From positions 85,914 to 149,913 of the forward strand of contig JAEUSP010000055.1 of assembly GCA_016788565.1 (NCBI GenBank): 64,000 nucleotides of DNA. Direction: 5' to 3'. The DNA is from Chlorobiota bacterium. GTDB lineage: Bacteria > Bacteroidota > Ignavibacteria > OLB7. The position numbers and the translations under genes were made by a program. The notes below the pieces were generated by a model. The model made no database searches and was not told the origin of the DNA. It saw only the letters and a program-made list of their open reading frames with translations. Positions 8,397 to 17,711 of this stretch are shown here, piece after piece. Every line of letters starts with the position of its first letter. Position 1 is the first letter of the stretch.

Positions 8397-10778
8397 ATGA
8401 CCCCCACCAGATCATTGATCGTCAGCTGGTTGGCACTGTTGTTTGTCCACCAACTTGCCTACACCCAAACGCCCGACGCAAAACCACAATCCCTGCGAAT
8501 CCGCGATATCCGCGTGGAGGGGAACGAGACCGCAAGCGCGTCGGCAATCATCGCGTACTCCAACCTTCGCATTGGCGATGTTATCGGCGCAGGAAGCGAA
8601 GCCTTCCCGAAAGCAATCAAAAATTTGATGGATCGGCGGCTGTTTAGCGATGTCAAAATCTACGTTGAGGATATGCGTGGCGACGAAGGGGTGATCGTCA
8701 TCAGCGTGAAAGAATATGGTCGCGTTGGCGTGGTCACATTCCAGGGGAACGATGAGTTCAGCGAAAAAGACTTGGAGTCGGTCGTTACGATCCGCACCGG
8801 CGACATCGCCTCACCCTACGAAATTGACCGGTCGCGTTCCAAAATCCGTGCGAAGTATGGCGAAGAAGGCTATCTGTTCACCAAAGTGAAAGTGGAGACA
8901 ACTCCATCCGACGATGACGATGGCCGCAGCAACCTTCAATTCAATATTGAAGAAGGTCCAGAGGTAAGCATCGGCGCAATCACCATTGAAGGGAACGCAA
9001 AAATCCCCGATGATGCACTGAAAGGAGCAATGAGTGAGGTGAAGGAAAAATCATGGTGGCAGTTCTGGCGCACGTCGGGATTCGACCGCAAAAAGCTAAA
9101 AAAAGATGAGACGCTGATTGTGGATTACTACCGTGAACGTGGGTTCATCAATGCGTCCGTGTTGTCCGACTCCATCTCCATTGACCCAACCACTGGGAAA
9201 GCAGATGTCCAGATTTCCGTATCGGAAGGAAGGCAGATGTTTTTGCGGAACGTGGCTCTTGCAGGGAATAACGTCTATCCTTCGCCAGTGATCCTCCACC
9301 GTCTGGATGTTGATACCAACGCCCCATACAACCAAGTTCGGTTGGAGAAAAACTTGAACGGCAACGAAGACCAAACCGACGTTCGTTCCCTCTACCTTGA
9401 TAACGGCTATCTTACCTTCAATGCCCAGCTAAGCGAGCAACCAGTAAACGGTGATACGGTTGATGTGCTGATTAAAATGGTGGAGGGGAACCCAGCCAGC
9501 ATCCGCTACGTCACAATTTCGGGAAACACCCGCACCAAGGACAAAGTGATCCGCCGTGAGCTGTTCACCCACCCAGGGGATGTGTTCAGCAAAGCATCCG
9601 TCATCCGGTCGTTGCGGAACCTTGCCAACCTGAACTACTTCAACCCGGAACGCCTTGAGCCAGCCGTCCAGCCGGTAGATGCCACCACGGTGGACATCAC
9701 CTACAAAGTTGAAGAACGCCCCAGCGACACGTTCAACGCCTCAATCGGCCTTAGCTCGCAGGGACTCACCGGAATGTTGGGAGTTTCCTTCAATAATTTT
9801 TCGCTGACCGAGCCGTTGCAGGGGGGAGGGGGGCAAATCCTGAATTTCAACTGGGAGTTTGGTTCCTACGTTACCACCTTCTCGCTGGGATTAACCGAGC
9901 CATATCTGTTCGATTGGCCGGTGACGTTAGGCTCCAGCGTCTTCTACCAAACCCAAGACCTGACAACCGTCAGCACCAACGAAAACAAACTGCGCCGCGC
10001 CGGTATTTCCGTAACATCCGGCTGGAAGCCAGGCTGGCCCGATGATTTCTTCCGCGCCGATATGGTGGTTCGCTTCCTTCGGAACGACATCACCGGCAGC
10101 AGCACCTACTACCGTGATGGAACTGAGTTAAGCTCAACATTCAGCATCTCCCGCTCCAGCATTGATAACCCCGTCTTCCCAAAGTATGGCTCACGATTCA
10201 GCCTAAGCTCAACCATTGCCGGGCTTGGAAATGCGGAGTATGTGAAACCTGAATTAAAACTGGAATTCTACTCACCCATTGTTGACGTGACAGAATCCAA
10301 CAGCTTGGTCTTCTACTTGGGAAGCGAATTCGGCTACCTGTACAACTATGGCGACTTTGCCAACATCCCGCCGCTATCTTTGTATGCAATGGGTGGGACC
10401 GCCTTGACGGCACTAAACGCCATTCCATTGCGCGGCTACGAGGATCGCTCAATCGGCCCAGTTGGTGGCGATGGAATTCCCGTTGGACAGGTCTATAACA
10501 AAATCTCAACCGAGCTTCGGTTCTCGATAGCAATCAATCCAATCCCCATTTTCGTGCTGGCGTTTGCCGAAGCCGGGAACGTGTGGTCAAACCTTAGCGA
10601 AGTTGACCCGTTCAACCTGAAACGCTCGGCTGGCTTTGGGATTCGGGTGATGGTTCCCCCAGTAGGAATTTTAGGATTTGACTATGGATATGGGTTCGAT
10701 CCCAGCAGTTCCATCCAACGCCCCGGCGGGCTTCCGGAACGTTCCGGCTGGCAATTCCACTTCCAGTTTGGCAAATAA
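8397..10778 (+). CDS. bamA: Outer-membrane protein assembly factor BamA
   Basis: 793 aa. A signal peptide ends near LAYTQ. About five POTRA repeats follow, each opening with a motif such as IRDIRVEGNETAS, VGVVTFQGNDEFSEKDL, IGAITIEGNAKIPDDAL or IRYVTISGNTRTKDKVI. From about residue 440 there is a C-terminal 16-strand-type barrel. The conserved loop-6 VRGF region appears as IPLRGYEDRSIGP. BamA inserts beta-barrel proteins into the outer membrane. The barrel ends WQFHFQFGK, so the usual last aromatic residue is followed by G-K. Position between uppS and ompH matches the conserved FCB gene order. Confidence 0.93.
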   Translation: MTPTRSLIVSWLALLFVHQLAYTQTPDAKPQSLRIRDIRVEGNETASASAIIAYSNLRIGDVIGAGSEAFPKAIKNLMDRRLFSDVKIYVEDMRGDEGVIVISVKEYGRVGVVTFQGNDEFSEKDLESVVTIRTGDIASPYEIDRSRSKIRAKYGEEGYLFTKVKVETTPSDDDDGRSNLQFNIEEGPEVSIGAITIEGNAKIPDDALKGAMSEVKEKSWWQFWRTSGFDRKKLKKDETLIVDYYRERGFINASVLSDSISIDPTTGKADVQISVSEGRQMFLRNVALAGNNVYPSPVILHRLDVDTNAPYNQVRLEKNLNGNEDQTDVRSLYLDNGYLTFNAQLSEQPVNGDTVDVLIKMVEGNPASIRYVTISGNTRTKDKVIRRELFTHPGDVFSKASVIRSLRNLANLNYFNPERLEPAVQPVDATTVDITYKVEERPSDTFNASIGLSSQGLTGMLGVSFNNFSLTEPLQGGGGQILNFNWEFGSYVTTFSLGLTEPYLFDWPVTLGSSVFYQTQDLTTVSTNENKLRRAGISVTSGWKPGWPDDFFRADMVVRFLRNDITGSSTYYRDGTELSSTFSISRSSIDNPVFPKYGSRFSLSSTIAGLGNAEYVKPELKLEFYSPIVDVTESNSLVFYLGSEFGYLYNYGDFANIPPLSLYAMGGTALTALNAIPLRGYEDRSIGPVGGDGIPVGQVYNKISTELRFSIAINPIPIFVLAFAEAGNVWSNLSEVDPFNLKRSAGFGIRVMVPPVGILGFDYGYGFDPSSSIQRPGGLPERSGWQFHFQFGK

Positions 10779-10827
10779 CACAATCAACAAAACCGTCTTA
10801 ACCGACCTTTCACAGCAACGAATCCGT

Positions 10828-11370
10828 ATGATGAAAACCGCGCTACGCACACTGGCTTGTGTGCTGTTCTCACTGATTGTCCTGCATCCTTCTTCGGCCA
10901 ATGCCCAACTACGAATTGGATATGTGGAGACCGAAACCATTATCAGCACACATAAAGAATTCAAAGCAGTGGAAGCCCAACTGCAAGTCTATCGGAAACA
11001 ATTCGAGGACACTTTGGGGATGTTTAAGGCCCGGTATGACCAAGAGCTGGAAGACTACCAGAAAAAGCAGGCCACAATGACCCCGGAAGCAAAGCAGCAA
11101 AAAGAGAGCGAAATTCTGCAGATGCGCGACTACATTTTGCAGTACCAGCAAGCAAAATTTGGGGCACAGGGGGATATCCTTGCAAAGCAACAGGAACTAC
11201 TGATGCCACTTCGCGAGAAAATCAAGAAAATTATCGCCAAAGTTGCCAAAGAAGAAAAAGTGGCTGTGGTGTTCGAGAACAGCAACTTAGTCTATATTGA
11301 CCAGGACCCAAAAACAACGGTGAATATCACCTTCAAAGTACTTGACTACTTAAGCCGTGACTCCCAATAA
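10828..11370 (+). CDS. OmpH/Skp family periplasmic chaperone (copy 1)
   Basis: 180 aa from the ATG at 10828. The frame is open further upstream but that part overlaps bamA and is not a signal peptide. MKTALRTLACVLFSLIVLHPSSANAQ is a standard signal peptide; the mature protein starts LRIGYVETETII and has a long charged coiled coil (QVYRKQFEDTLGMFKARYDQELEDYQKKQ) with the family's C-terminal hydrophobic strands. Skp holds unfolded outer-membrane proteins on the way to BamA. Its end overlaps the next paralogue. Confidence 0.9.
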   Translation: MMKTALRTLACVLFSLIVLHPSSANAQLRIGYVETETIISTHKEFKAVEAQLQVYRKQFEDTLGMFKARYDQELEDYQKKQATMTPEAKQQKESEILQMRDYILQYQQAKFGAQGDILAKQQELLMPLREKIKKIIAKVAKEEKVAVVFENSNLVYIDQDPKTTVNITFKVLDYLSRDSQ

Positions 11371-12058
11371 CAACATCCGCACAATGCTTGCAGTTGTGGC
11401 CATCACCGTCGTGGTGGCCACCAACGCATTTGCCCAAAAAATAGGCTACGTTGCAAGCGACCTTATCCTGATTAACTTGCCGGAAGCCAGCGCGGCGCAA
11501 ACCCGCTTGGGGGAAATTCAAGCAGGCTGGCTTCGCGAAATTGAGCAGATGGAAAACGAGCAGAAAAAACTGCGAAATGAAATTGAGACGAACCGGCTAA
11601 TCTGGAGCCAACAAGAGCGGAAAGATGCCGAGGCCAAACTTGCAAACGTTCAAGCACGCCTCACCGAATTTCGCAAAGCCAAGTACGCTCCAAAAGGGGA
11701 GTACGAGAAGCTGCAAGGGGAAATAATGAAGCCTGTGTTCGATAACATCACCCGTGCAATCGAAGAAGAAGCGAAGTCGCAGAAAATGGACATTGTGTTC
11801 GACAAAAGCTCCACTTCGGCAGCAATTTTTTATGTGAACCCACAAGTTGATTTAACGATAGCTGTGCTAAAACGCTTAGGGGTAAGCGCAGATGCCATTA
11901 AGGTACCAGAAGGTGTGCAAATCAATAGCAGCACCGAAAAAAGCCCTTCGTTAGACCCGAATGAACTGCTGAAAGATTTGCAGAAAGGGGTCAATAAAAC
12001 AATCAATGTTGATCCGAACAAGGTGTTGGGCGGTGAAGGGGAAAGTACAAACCCGTAG
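11357..12058 (+). CDS. OmpH/Skp family periplasmic chaperone (copy 2)
   Basis: A second Skp-like gene, 233 aa, with the core KIGYVASDLILINLPEASAAQ followed by a long coiled coil rich in E, K and Q. The GTG at 11357 overlaps copy 1 by 14 bases and gives an n-region containing Arg; an ATG at 11384 (MLAVVAITVVVATNAFAQ) would give a signal peptide with no positive charge, so GTG is marginally preferred. It has a C-terminal extension of ~50 residues (after KVPEGVQINSS) not present in copy 1. Tandem ompH genes after bamA are common in Bacteroidota. Confidence 0.88.
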   Translation: MTPNNNIRTMLAVVAITVVVATNAFAQKIGYVASDLILINLPEASAAQTRLGEIQAGWLREIEQMENEQKKLRNEIETNRLIWSQQERKDAEAKLANVQARLTEFRKAKYAPKGEYEKLQGEIMKPVFDNITRAIEEEAKSQKMDIVFDKSSTSAAIFYVNPQVDLTIAVLKRLGVSADAIKVPEGVQINSSTEKSPSLDPNELLKDLQKGVNKTINVDPNKVLGGEGESTNP

Positions 12059-12073
12059 CACATTCCAGGAATT

Positions 12074-13117
12074 ATGACGATTCAAGAACTTGCTGGGCTT
12101 CTGAACGGAGAAATCATTGGCGACCCGAACATCGAAATTAACGGGATCGAAAAAATTGAATATGCCGAAAGTGGGCAGATTTCATTTATTGCCAATCAGA
12201 AATACCTTCGATACGAAACACAAACGCTGGCTTCGGCTTTAATAATCTCAGCATCGCACACTCCGCAACGCACCGATGTAGCGTATATCAAAGTTGAAGA
12301 CCCGTATGCTGGATTTGTCCAGCTGTTGCGGGTTTTTTTTCCCGATCAAACAACCTACCCCCCTGGAGTGCATCCGCAAGCTGCAGTTGACGGTGCAACA
12401 ATTGATCCAGAATCATACGTCGGACCCACTGCTGTTGTTGGTGAAGGCTCTATCGTTGGGCAAAATTCCCAGATTCATGCTGGCGCAGTCGTTGGCCGCA
12501 ACGTTCGTATTGGTCACAACACCGTGATCTATCCCAATGTTGTGATCTACGATGGCTGCATTATTGGCGATAATGTGACCGTACAAGCCGGGGCAATTAT
12601 CGGCTCGGACGGGTTCGGATATTTACAACGCCAAACCCATTGGGAAAAAATTCCCCAGCTAGGCATTGTTGTTATTGAAAACGATGTGGAAATTGGCGCA
12701 AACTGCACCATTGACCGAGCAACAATCGGAGAGACCCGCATCTGCCAGGGGACAAAAGTGGATAATCTTGTGCATGTTGCTCACAATGTTATTGTTGGCG
12801 AACACACAGTGATTGCAGCGCAAAGTGGAATTTCAGGAAGCACCCGGCTCGGGAGATTTAACATGCTGGGTGGGCAGGTCGGTTTGGTTGGGCATATCAC
12901 AACCACCGATAATGTTATTGTGGAAGCTCAATCAGGGGTTAGCAAGAATATCCCGAAATCTGGTAGATATTTTGGGCATCCAGCAAAAGAACACGGGCTG
13001 GCATTACGCCAAGAAGCAGCAATCCGACAGTTGCCAGATGCGCTCAAAGAGCTGCAAGAGTTAAAAGCCAAACTCCGCGAGCTTGAAGAAAAATTATTGA
13101 TGAAGCAAACGAGCTAA
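12074..13117 (+). CDS. lpxD: UDP-3-O-acylglucosamine N-acyltransferase
   Basis: 347 aa. It carries an N-terminal uridine-binding domain (ELAGLLNGEIIGDPNIEINGIEKIEYAESGQISFI), then left-handed beta-helix hexapeptide repeats (for example IGHNTVIYPNVVIYDGCIIG) and the catalytic region HVAHNVIVGEHTVI, with His in VHVAHNV. A C-terminal helix ends the protein. It adds the N-linked hydroxyacyl chain in lipid A synthesis. It is 15 bp after ompH copy 2. Confidence 0.95.
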   Translation: MTIQELAGLLNGEIIGDPNIEINGIEKIEYAESGQISFIANQKYLRYETQTLASALIISASHTPQRTDVAYIKVEDPYAGFVQLLRVFFPDQTTYPPGVHPQAAVDGATIDPESYVGPTAVVGEGSIVGQNSQIHAGAVVGRNVRIGHNTVIYPNVVIYDGCIIGDNVTVQAGAIIGSDGFGYLQRQTHWEKIPQLGIVVIENDVEIGANCTIDRATIGETRICQGTKVDNLVHVAHNVIVGEHTVIAAQSGISGSTRLGRFNMLGGQVGLVGHITTTDNVIVEAQSGVSKNIPKSGRYFGHPAKEHGLALRQEAAIRQLPDALKELQELKAKLRELEEKLLMKQTS

Positions 13118-13144
13118 CGTAATTGTAAATTTTACAAAAGAACG

Positions 13145-14542
13145 ATGAGAACAACACAACACACGATTGCTTCCCCGATTAGCTTCAGTGGGGTTGGGCT
13201 GCATACCGGCAACCCATCCACCATCACCTTCCGTCCGGCACCAGAAAATTACGGATTTCGATTCCTTCGCACCGACCTGCCAGACTCCCCAGAGGTTCCT
13301 GCTGATGTTGATTTAGTCACCGATGTCTCACGCGGGACAACACTCTCACGCGATGGCGTTAGCATTCATACCGTCGAGCATGTCCTTGCTGCATTAACCG
13401 GGCTGGAAATTGATAATTGCTCCATCGAGCTTTCTAATAATGAACCTCCAGTTGGAGACGGTAGCGCAATGCCGTTTACGGAAGTTCTGATGGAAGCCGG
13501 TATTGTTGACCAGAAAAAGCCTCGGAATTTTATTGTTGTTGACTCCATCGTTAAATATGCTAACGAGGCAAAAGGGGTGGAAATTACCGCACTCCCCAAT
13601 CAAAATTTCCAAATGACGGTGATGATAGATTACCGTAACCCAGCACTGGGCCGCCAACATTCTGGAATACTGAATCTAGAATCAGAGTTTGTGAAGGAAG
13701 TTGCCCCTGCACGCACTTTCTGCTTTTTAACCGAAGTAGAATGGCTAAGAAGTGAAGGATTGATTAAAGGGGGAAGGCTTGATAATGCGATTGTGATTGT
13801 GGACAAAGAAGTTGACCAAAGTGAAATCAACGAGATGTCGCACCGTTTGGGGATTGATGGTTCGGTGGTGCTGGGTTCCACAGGGGTGCTGAATAACGGC
13901 TCGATGCGTTTTATGAACGAGCCGGCACGGCATAAACTGCTTGATCTTTTAGGTGATCTTGCCCTTGCTGGTGCCCCGGTAAAAGCGCACATTCTTGCTG
14001 CCCGCCCTGGCCATGCCAGCAATATCGAGTTTGCACGAAAAATTAAACGAGCCGCAGAAAAAAGTAGAATCTCTGCTCAAAAAAAATCCCCGCCTGTGGA
14101 TATTCGCTCAATTATGAATATCCTCCCACACCGCTACCCGTTCCTTCTGGTTGATAGAATTTTAGATATTGACCTTGATGCAAAAAAAGTGATCGGGCTG
14201 AAGAACGTGACAATCAACGAACCGTTTTTTATTGGGCACTTCCCTGAGCAACCAATTATGCCGGGTGTATTAATTGTGGAGGCAATGGCACAAACAGGGG
14301 GGATATTGCTGATGCAAGATATGGGTGGAAATGCGCAGCAAAAACTGGCATTATTTATGGGGATCAACAACTGCAAATTTCGTAAGCCGGTATTGCCTGG
14401 GGATCAACTTCAGTTTGAAGTTTCCCTGAAATCAAAAAAATTCAACACCTACCTTTTCTCTGGGCGGGCAACAGTAAACGGTACACTGGTTGCTGAAGCA
14501 GAATTAACAGTGGCCGTTGGCGACAGAACTAATCCAAGTTGA
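13145..14542 (+). CDS. lpxC/fabZ: Bifunctional LpxC deacetylase / FabZ dehydratase fusion
   Basis: 465 aa. Residues 1-~300 are LpxC (UDP-3-O-acyl-GlcNAc deacetylase), with the zinc-ligand motif HTVEHVLAAL (H75, H79) and the HKLLDLLGD motif near residue 263. From about residue 318 the protein is FabZ (3-hydroxyacyl-ACP dehydratase), with LPHRYPFLLVDR and GHFPEQPIMPGVLIVEAMAQ (catalytic His and Glu). This fusion is characteristic of Bacteroidota/Chlorobiota and couples lipid A commitment to hydroxyacyl-ACP supply. The stop overlaps the lpxA start. Confidence 0.96.
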   Translation: MRTTQHTIASPISFSGVGLHTGNPSTITFRPAPENYGFRFLRTDLPDSPEVPADVDLVTDVSRGTTLSRDGVSIHTVEHVLAALTGLEIDNCSIELSNNEPPVGDGSAMPFTEVLMEAGIVDQKKPRNFIVVDSIVKYANEAKGVEITALPNQNFQMTVMIDYRNPALGRQHSGILNLESEFVKEVAPARTFCFLTEVEWLRSEGLIKGGRLDNAIVIVDKEVDQSEINEMSHRLGIDGSVVLGSTGVLNNGSMRFMNEPARHKLLDLLGDLALAGAPVKAHILAARPGHASNIEFARKIKRAAEKSRISAQKKSPPVDIRSIMNILPHRYPFLLVDRILDIDLDAKKVIGLKNVTINEPFFIGHFPEQPIMPGVLIVEAMAQTGGILLMQDMGGNAQQKLALFMGINNCKFRKPVLPGDQLQFEVSLKSKKFNTYLFSGRATVNGTLVAEAELTVAVGDRTNPS

Positions 14543-15342
14543 TGACAATGCACAATCCAACCATCAACAACCTTGCTGTTGTTCATCCCGATGCCTTAAT
14601 CGGCGATGGCGTTATTATTGAGCCATTCGTGGTTATCGAAGAAAACGTTGTCGTTGGAAATGGAACACATATTCAGGCGCACGCCCACATTAAATCTGGA
14701 ACCAGAATTGGTGAGCAGTGTAAAATCTTTACTGGTGCAGCTATTGGAGCTACGCCTCAAGATTTGAAATTTTCTGGCGAAGATTCCGTGGCAATTATTG
14801 GTGATAGAACGGTGATACGTGAATATGTCACCGTTCACCGTGGCACTTCTGCAACTGGCCGAACGGTGATTGGGAGTGACTGTTTAATCATGGCCTACTG
14901 CCACGTTGCGCACGATTGTGTTGTTGGAAATAACGTCATTCTTGCCAACGCTGTCCAGCTTGGCGGCCATGCCGAAGTTGGCGATTGGGCCATTGTTGGC
15001 GGGCTGACTGGCGTTCATCAGTTTGAGAAAATTGGCAAACATGCGATGATTGGAGCAGGGTTCCGCGTGATGAAAGATGTTCCGCCGTTCGTTCGCGCCG
15101 GTCATCAGCCACTGTCATTTTCTGGAATTAACACCATCGGTTTGCGCCGGCGTGGATTTACGGAAGAATCTATTGAGGCGATCACCGAAACGTATCGAAT
15201 ACTCTATCACTCTGGCTTGAACATCACCGATGCAATTACCCAACTTGAAGGTGATTCCAACATCTGCCCTGAAGCTCAAGATATCGTTGATTTTGTTAAA
15301 CGCAGCACACGTGGCATTATTCCTGCTCGGCGCGGGGAGTAA
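14542..15342 (+). CDS. lpxA: UDP-N-acetylglucosamine O-acyltransferase
   Basis: 266 aa. First step of lipid A synthesis. Hexapeptide-repeat beta-helix, with the catalytic His region MAYCHVAHDCVVGNNV, GGHAEVGDWAIVGG and the signature GLTGVHQFEKIGKHAMIG, and the usual C-terminal helical domain (GINTIGLRRRGFTEESIEAI). The ATG at 14542 shares its A with the TGA of lpxC/fabZ (TGATG), so the two are translationally coupled. An in-frame TTG one codon earlier is less likely. It closes the envelope operon and converges, 5 bp apart, on the next minus-strand gene. Confidence 0.96.
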   Translation: MTMHNPTINNLAVVHPDALIGDGVIIEPFVVIEENVVVGNGTHIQAHAHIKSGTRIGEQCKIFTGAAIGATPQDLKFSGEDSVAIIGDRTVIREYVTVHRGTSATGRTVIGSDCLIMAYCHVAHDCVVGNNVILANAVQLGGHAEVGDWAIVGGLTGVHQFEKIGKHAMIGAGFRVMKDVPPFVRAGHQPLSFSGINTIGLRRRGFTEESIEAITETYRILYHSGLNITDAITQLEGDSNICPEAQDIVDFVKRSTRGIIPARRGE

Positions 15343-15347
15343 TTTTG

Positions 15348-15974
15348 CTATCCTAAATAGCGATTCATCTCAGCAATAATTTTCTCTGCTAATTTGTGCA
15401 ACTCAGGACTTGCTGCCTTCGATGCCATTGGCAAATAATGGTCGTGCGTTTCTTGGATGTAGCTGAACGGGTTGCGCTTTAAGTTAAATTGGATGCAGCG
15501 TGTGTTATCCAAACGGTCGGCCAATTTGATAATTTTGCACGCCATCGGCCCATCCTGAACTCGCTGCTGATATTCTTTATTGATTGCTGCTTTTTCTGCT
15601 TCGTCGCGTACCCGCACCTGCTTCGTTAAAACCTCCACCCAAGAGCTGACATCACTTCCAAAATTGTACTCCAATATCTCATAATTCAGAATATCTGAAT
15701 CTTCAAGTGAGTCGTGCAGAATGGCTGCGATGATAAGGTTTGGATGAGAAAGCTCTAATTCATGCGTGATTATTTTTACTACCCGAGTACAATGCCAAAA
15801 ATATGGCGTTCCATCGTTGCGCTTTTGGTACATGTGGACGTTTTCGGCCATTTCGTACGCGGAACTGACCCGCAGCCAATCGGCTGGAGAAATGTTGGGG
15901 GATAGCTTCGCCGCCAACTCCTGCAACGGCAACCACGTTTGATTGTAGCTGGTGTCGAATTTTGGCTGGATCAT
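15348..15974 (-). CDS. HD-domain phosphohydrolase, RelA/SpoT hydrolase-like
   Basis: 208 aa. The N-terminal part reads like the hydrolase half of RelA/SpoT: AYEMAENVHMYQKRNDGTPYFWHCTRVV followed by the HDxxED signature LHDSLEDSD, and a later KLADRLDNTR like the family's KLADRLHNMR. There is no synthetase, TGS or ACT domain, so it resembles stand-alone small alarmone hydrolases that remove the 3'-pyrophosphate from (p)ppGpp. Its start overlaps the stop of the upstream acyl-CoA ligase gene by 4 bases. Substrate is inferred, not shown. Confidence 0.8.
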   Translation of the reverse strand: MIQPKFDTSYNQTWLPLQELAAKLSPNISPADWLRVSSAYEMAENVHMYQKRNDGTPYFWHCTRVVKIITHELELSHPNLIIAAILHDSLEDSDILNYEILEYNFGSDVSSWVEVLTKQVRVRDEAEKAAINKEYQQRVQDGPMACKIIKLADRLDNTRCIQFNLKRNPFSYIQETHDHYLPMASKAASPELHKLAEKIIAEMNRYLG

Positions 15975-17698
15975 CCGTGCGCTGCCGATTTGCGTTCGTT
16001 GAACTGGTGATCCTTGTAGTTGCTAAATAGATGCTTCACCTTGTTGCGCTGATATTTCCCGGTTGAGGTCACAGGAATATCCTCTCCAAAAATTACCACT
16101 TTCGGTGTCTTAAATGCTGGTAGTCGTTGCCGGCAATAATCGAGCAACTCCAACTCCGTCAGTGTTGCATCGCTTGGCCGAACGTAGGCTCCAACTTCTT
16201 CGCCGTACATGTTGTTTTCAAAACCGACGGCAATCCCTGCAGCTACTTTTGGGTGTGAGTTTATCACCTCATCAATTTCCAGTGGAGAGATATTCACGCC
16301 ACCGCGAATAATCAATTCTTTCAGCCTTCCGGTGATAAAAAAATAGCGGCGTTGGTTGCTATCCATCACCATAAATCCTTCGTCCCCGCTGCGAAACCAC
16401 CCAAAGGTAAAGGCCTTCTGGTTCGCTTCTTCGTTCTGGAAATACCCCAACATCACGTTGTGGCCCCTGATGACAATTTCGCCCCGTTCCCCAGGCTCAA
16501 CCTCGTGGCCTTGTTCGTTATGAATTGCCATTTCATTTTGGGGAATGGGAACGCCGATGCTTGGGTAGCCATATTCTTGCATCCACCGCTGATGCTCTTC
16601 CGGTAGCAATGAAGTTGGGAGAAAGCAGGAATAGCACGTTGTTTCCGATAGCCCATATCCGTGAAGAATTGGGAAGCCAAATCGGGATTCAAATCGTTCG
16701 GCAAGCTGGCATGTTAATGGCCCTGCGCCGCAGATGATATGCCGGAAATACCGAAGATCATATTCAGCAAGATCAATTTCTGTCTCCAATAAAAACGCCA
16801 GCAAGGTGGGGACAACGGAAACAATCGCCACCTTTTCTTGGGCAATTACCGGGAAGAAATGTTGTGACTGAAATTTCCGGCAAAGCACAACCGAAGCCCC
16901 TGCATACATCGGTGTTACCAACGTCACAATGGTCCCGTTTACGTGATGAATTGGAAGCACGCACATCATCACTGTTTCGGCGGTAATGCCATGCCACTTG
17001 GATATCCCTTCCGCGTCTGCAAAAAGATTCCCCTGGCACAGCAGCACTCCTTTGGGTGCTCCAGTTGTTCCGCTGGTATAAACAATTAAGCAGGGGGATT
17101 CCAGACAATTTTCGGCACACGGAATTTCTGAAGATTTTGAATCCAGCATTCCCCGAAATTGATCTTGATTTCCACCACACAACACAACTTCCGCAGTTTG
17201 TCCTCCATTCTGAACTCTATTTTGAAGAATTGTGGCCAAGCGTTCGGCGTACTCATCCCGAACAAACATCAGGCGGCTTTGGGAATTTCCCAGAATGAAC
17301 TCAATCCTAGCATCATCCTCACCCGGGTTGATTGGGACTACCACCGCGCCAATCCACCATGCCGCGAAATACTGGATAACGGTTTCGGGGTGGTTGTAGC
17401 CGAACGTGGCAACCGAATCGCCCCGGCGAACACCTTTGCTGGAAAGTGAGGTGGCAACGCTGGCAACGGCATCCCGAAATTGGGCAAACGTGTAGCGTTG
17501 CTGGATTATGCCATCTTCGGCAAACGAGAGGTAGGTCTGCTCGGGTTGAGTGCGTGCCTGTTGTGCCAGCATTTGGCCAACGGAGGTGAATCGGACATCC
17601 GCCGCCGACAAGGGATTTCCTTGCAGTTGGCGCGCTTGTTGGATCTGGTTGTTGATTTCCATCTGTTCGGTATCGTTGCGCAGTTGCCGCTTCTTCAT
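15971..17698 (-). CDS. AMP-forming acyl-CoA synthetase (ligase) family protein
   Basis: Adenylate-forming enzyme, ~575 aa from the ATG at 17698. Motifs in order: P-loop-like LIVYTSGTTGAPKGVLL, GYGLSETTCYS, RSGDEGFM and the C-terminal lysine motif VTSTGKYQRNKVKH. It should activate a carboxylic acid with ATP and pass it to CoA. The chain-length specificity is not readable. Alternative starts are 17662 (MEINNQIQQ) and 17713; the last would overlap meaB's start on the other strand. It forms a two-gene unit with the HD hydrolase and diverges from meaB. Confidence 0.87.
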   Translation of the reverse strand: MKKRQLRNDTEQMEINNQIQQARQLQGNPLSAADVRFTSVGQMLAQQARTQPEQTYLSFAEDGIIQQRYTFAQFRDAVASVATSLSSKGVRRGDSVATFGYNHPETVIQYFAAWWIGAVVVPINPGEDDARIEFILGNSQSRLMFVRDEYAERLATILQNRVQNGGQTAEVVLCGGNQDQFRGMLDSKSSEIPCAENCLESPCLIVYTSGTTGAPKGVLLCQGNLFADAEGISKWHGITAETVMMCVLPIHHVNGTIVTLVTPMYAGASVVLCRKFQSQHFFPVIAQEKVAIVSVVPTLLAFLLETEIDLAEYDLRYFRHIICGAGPLTCQLAERFESRFGFPILHGYGLSETTCYSCFLPTSLLPEEHQRWMQEYGYPSIGVPIPQNEMAIHNEQGHEVEPGERGEIVIRGHNVMLGYFQNEEANQKAFTFGWFRSGDEGFMVMDSNQRRYFFITGRLKELIIRGGVNISPLEIDEVINSHPKVAAGIAVGFENNMYGEEVGAYVRPSDATLTELELLDYCRQRLPAFKTPKVVIFGEDIPVTSTGKYQRNKVKHLFSNYKDHQFNERKSAAHG

Positions 17699-17711
17699 AA
17701 CTTTGGCGGCC

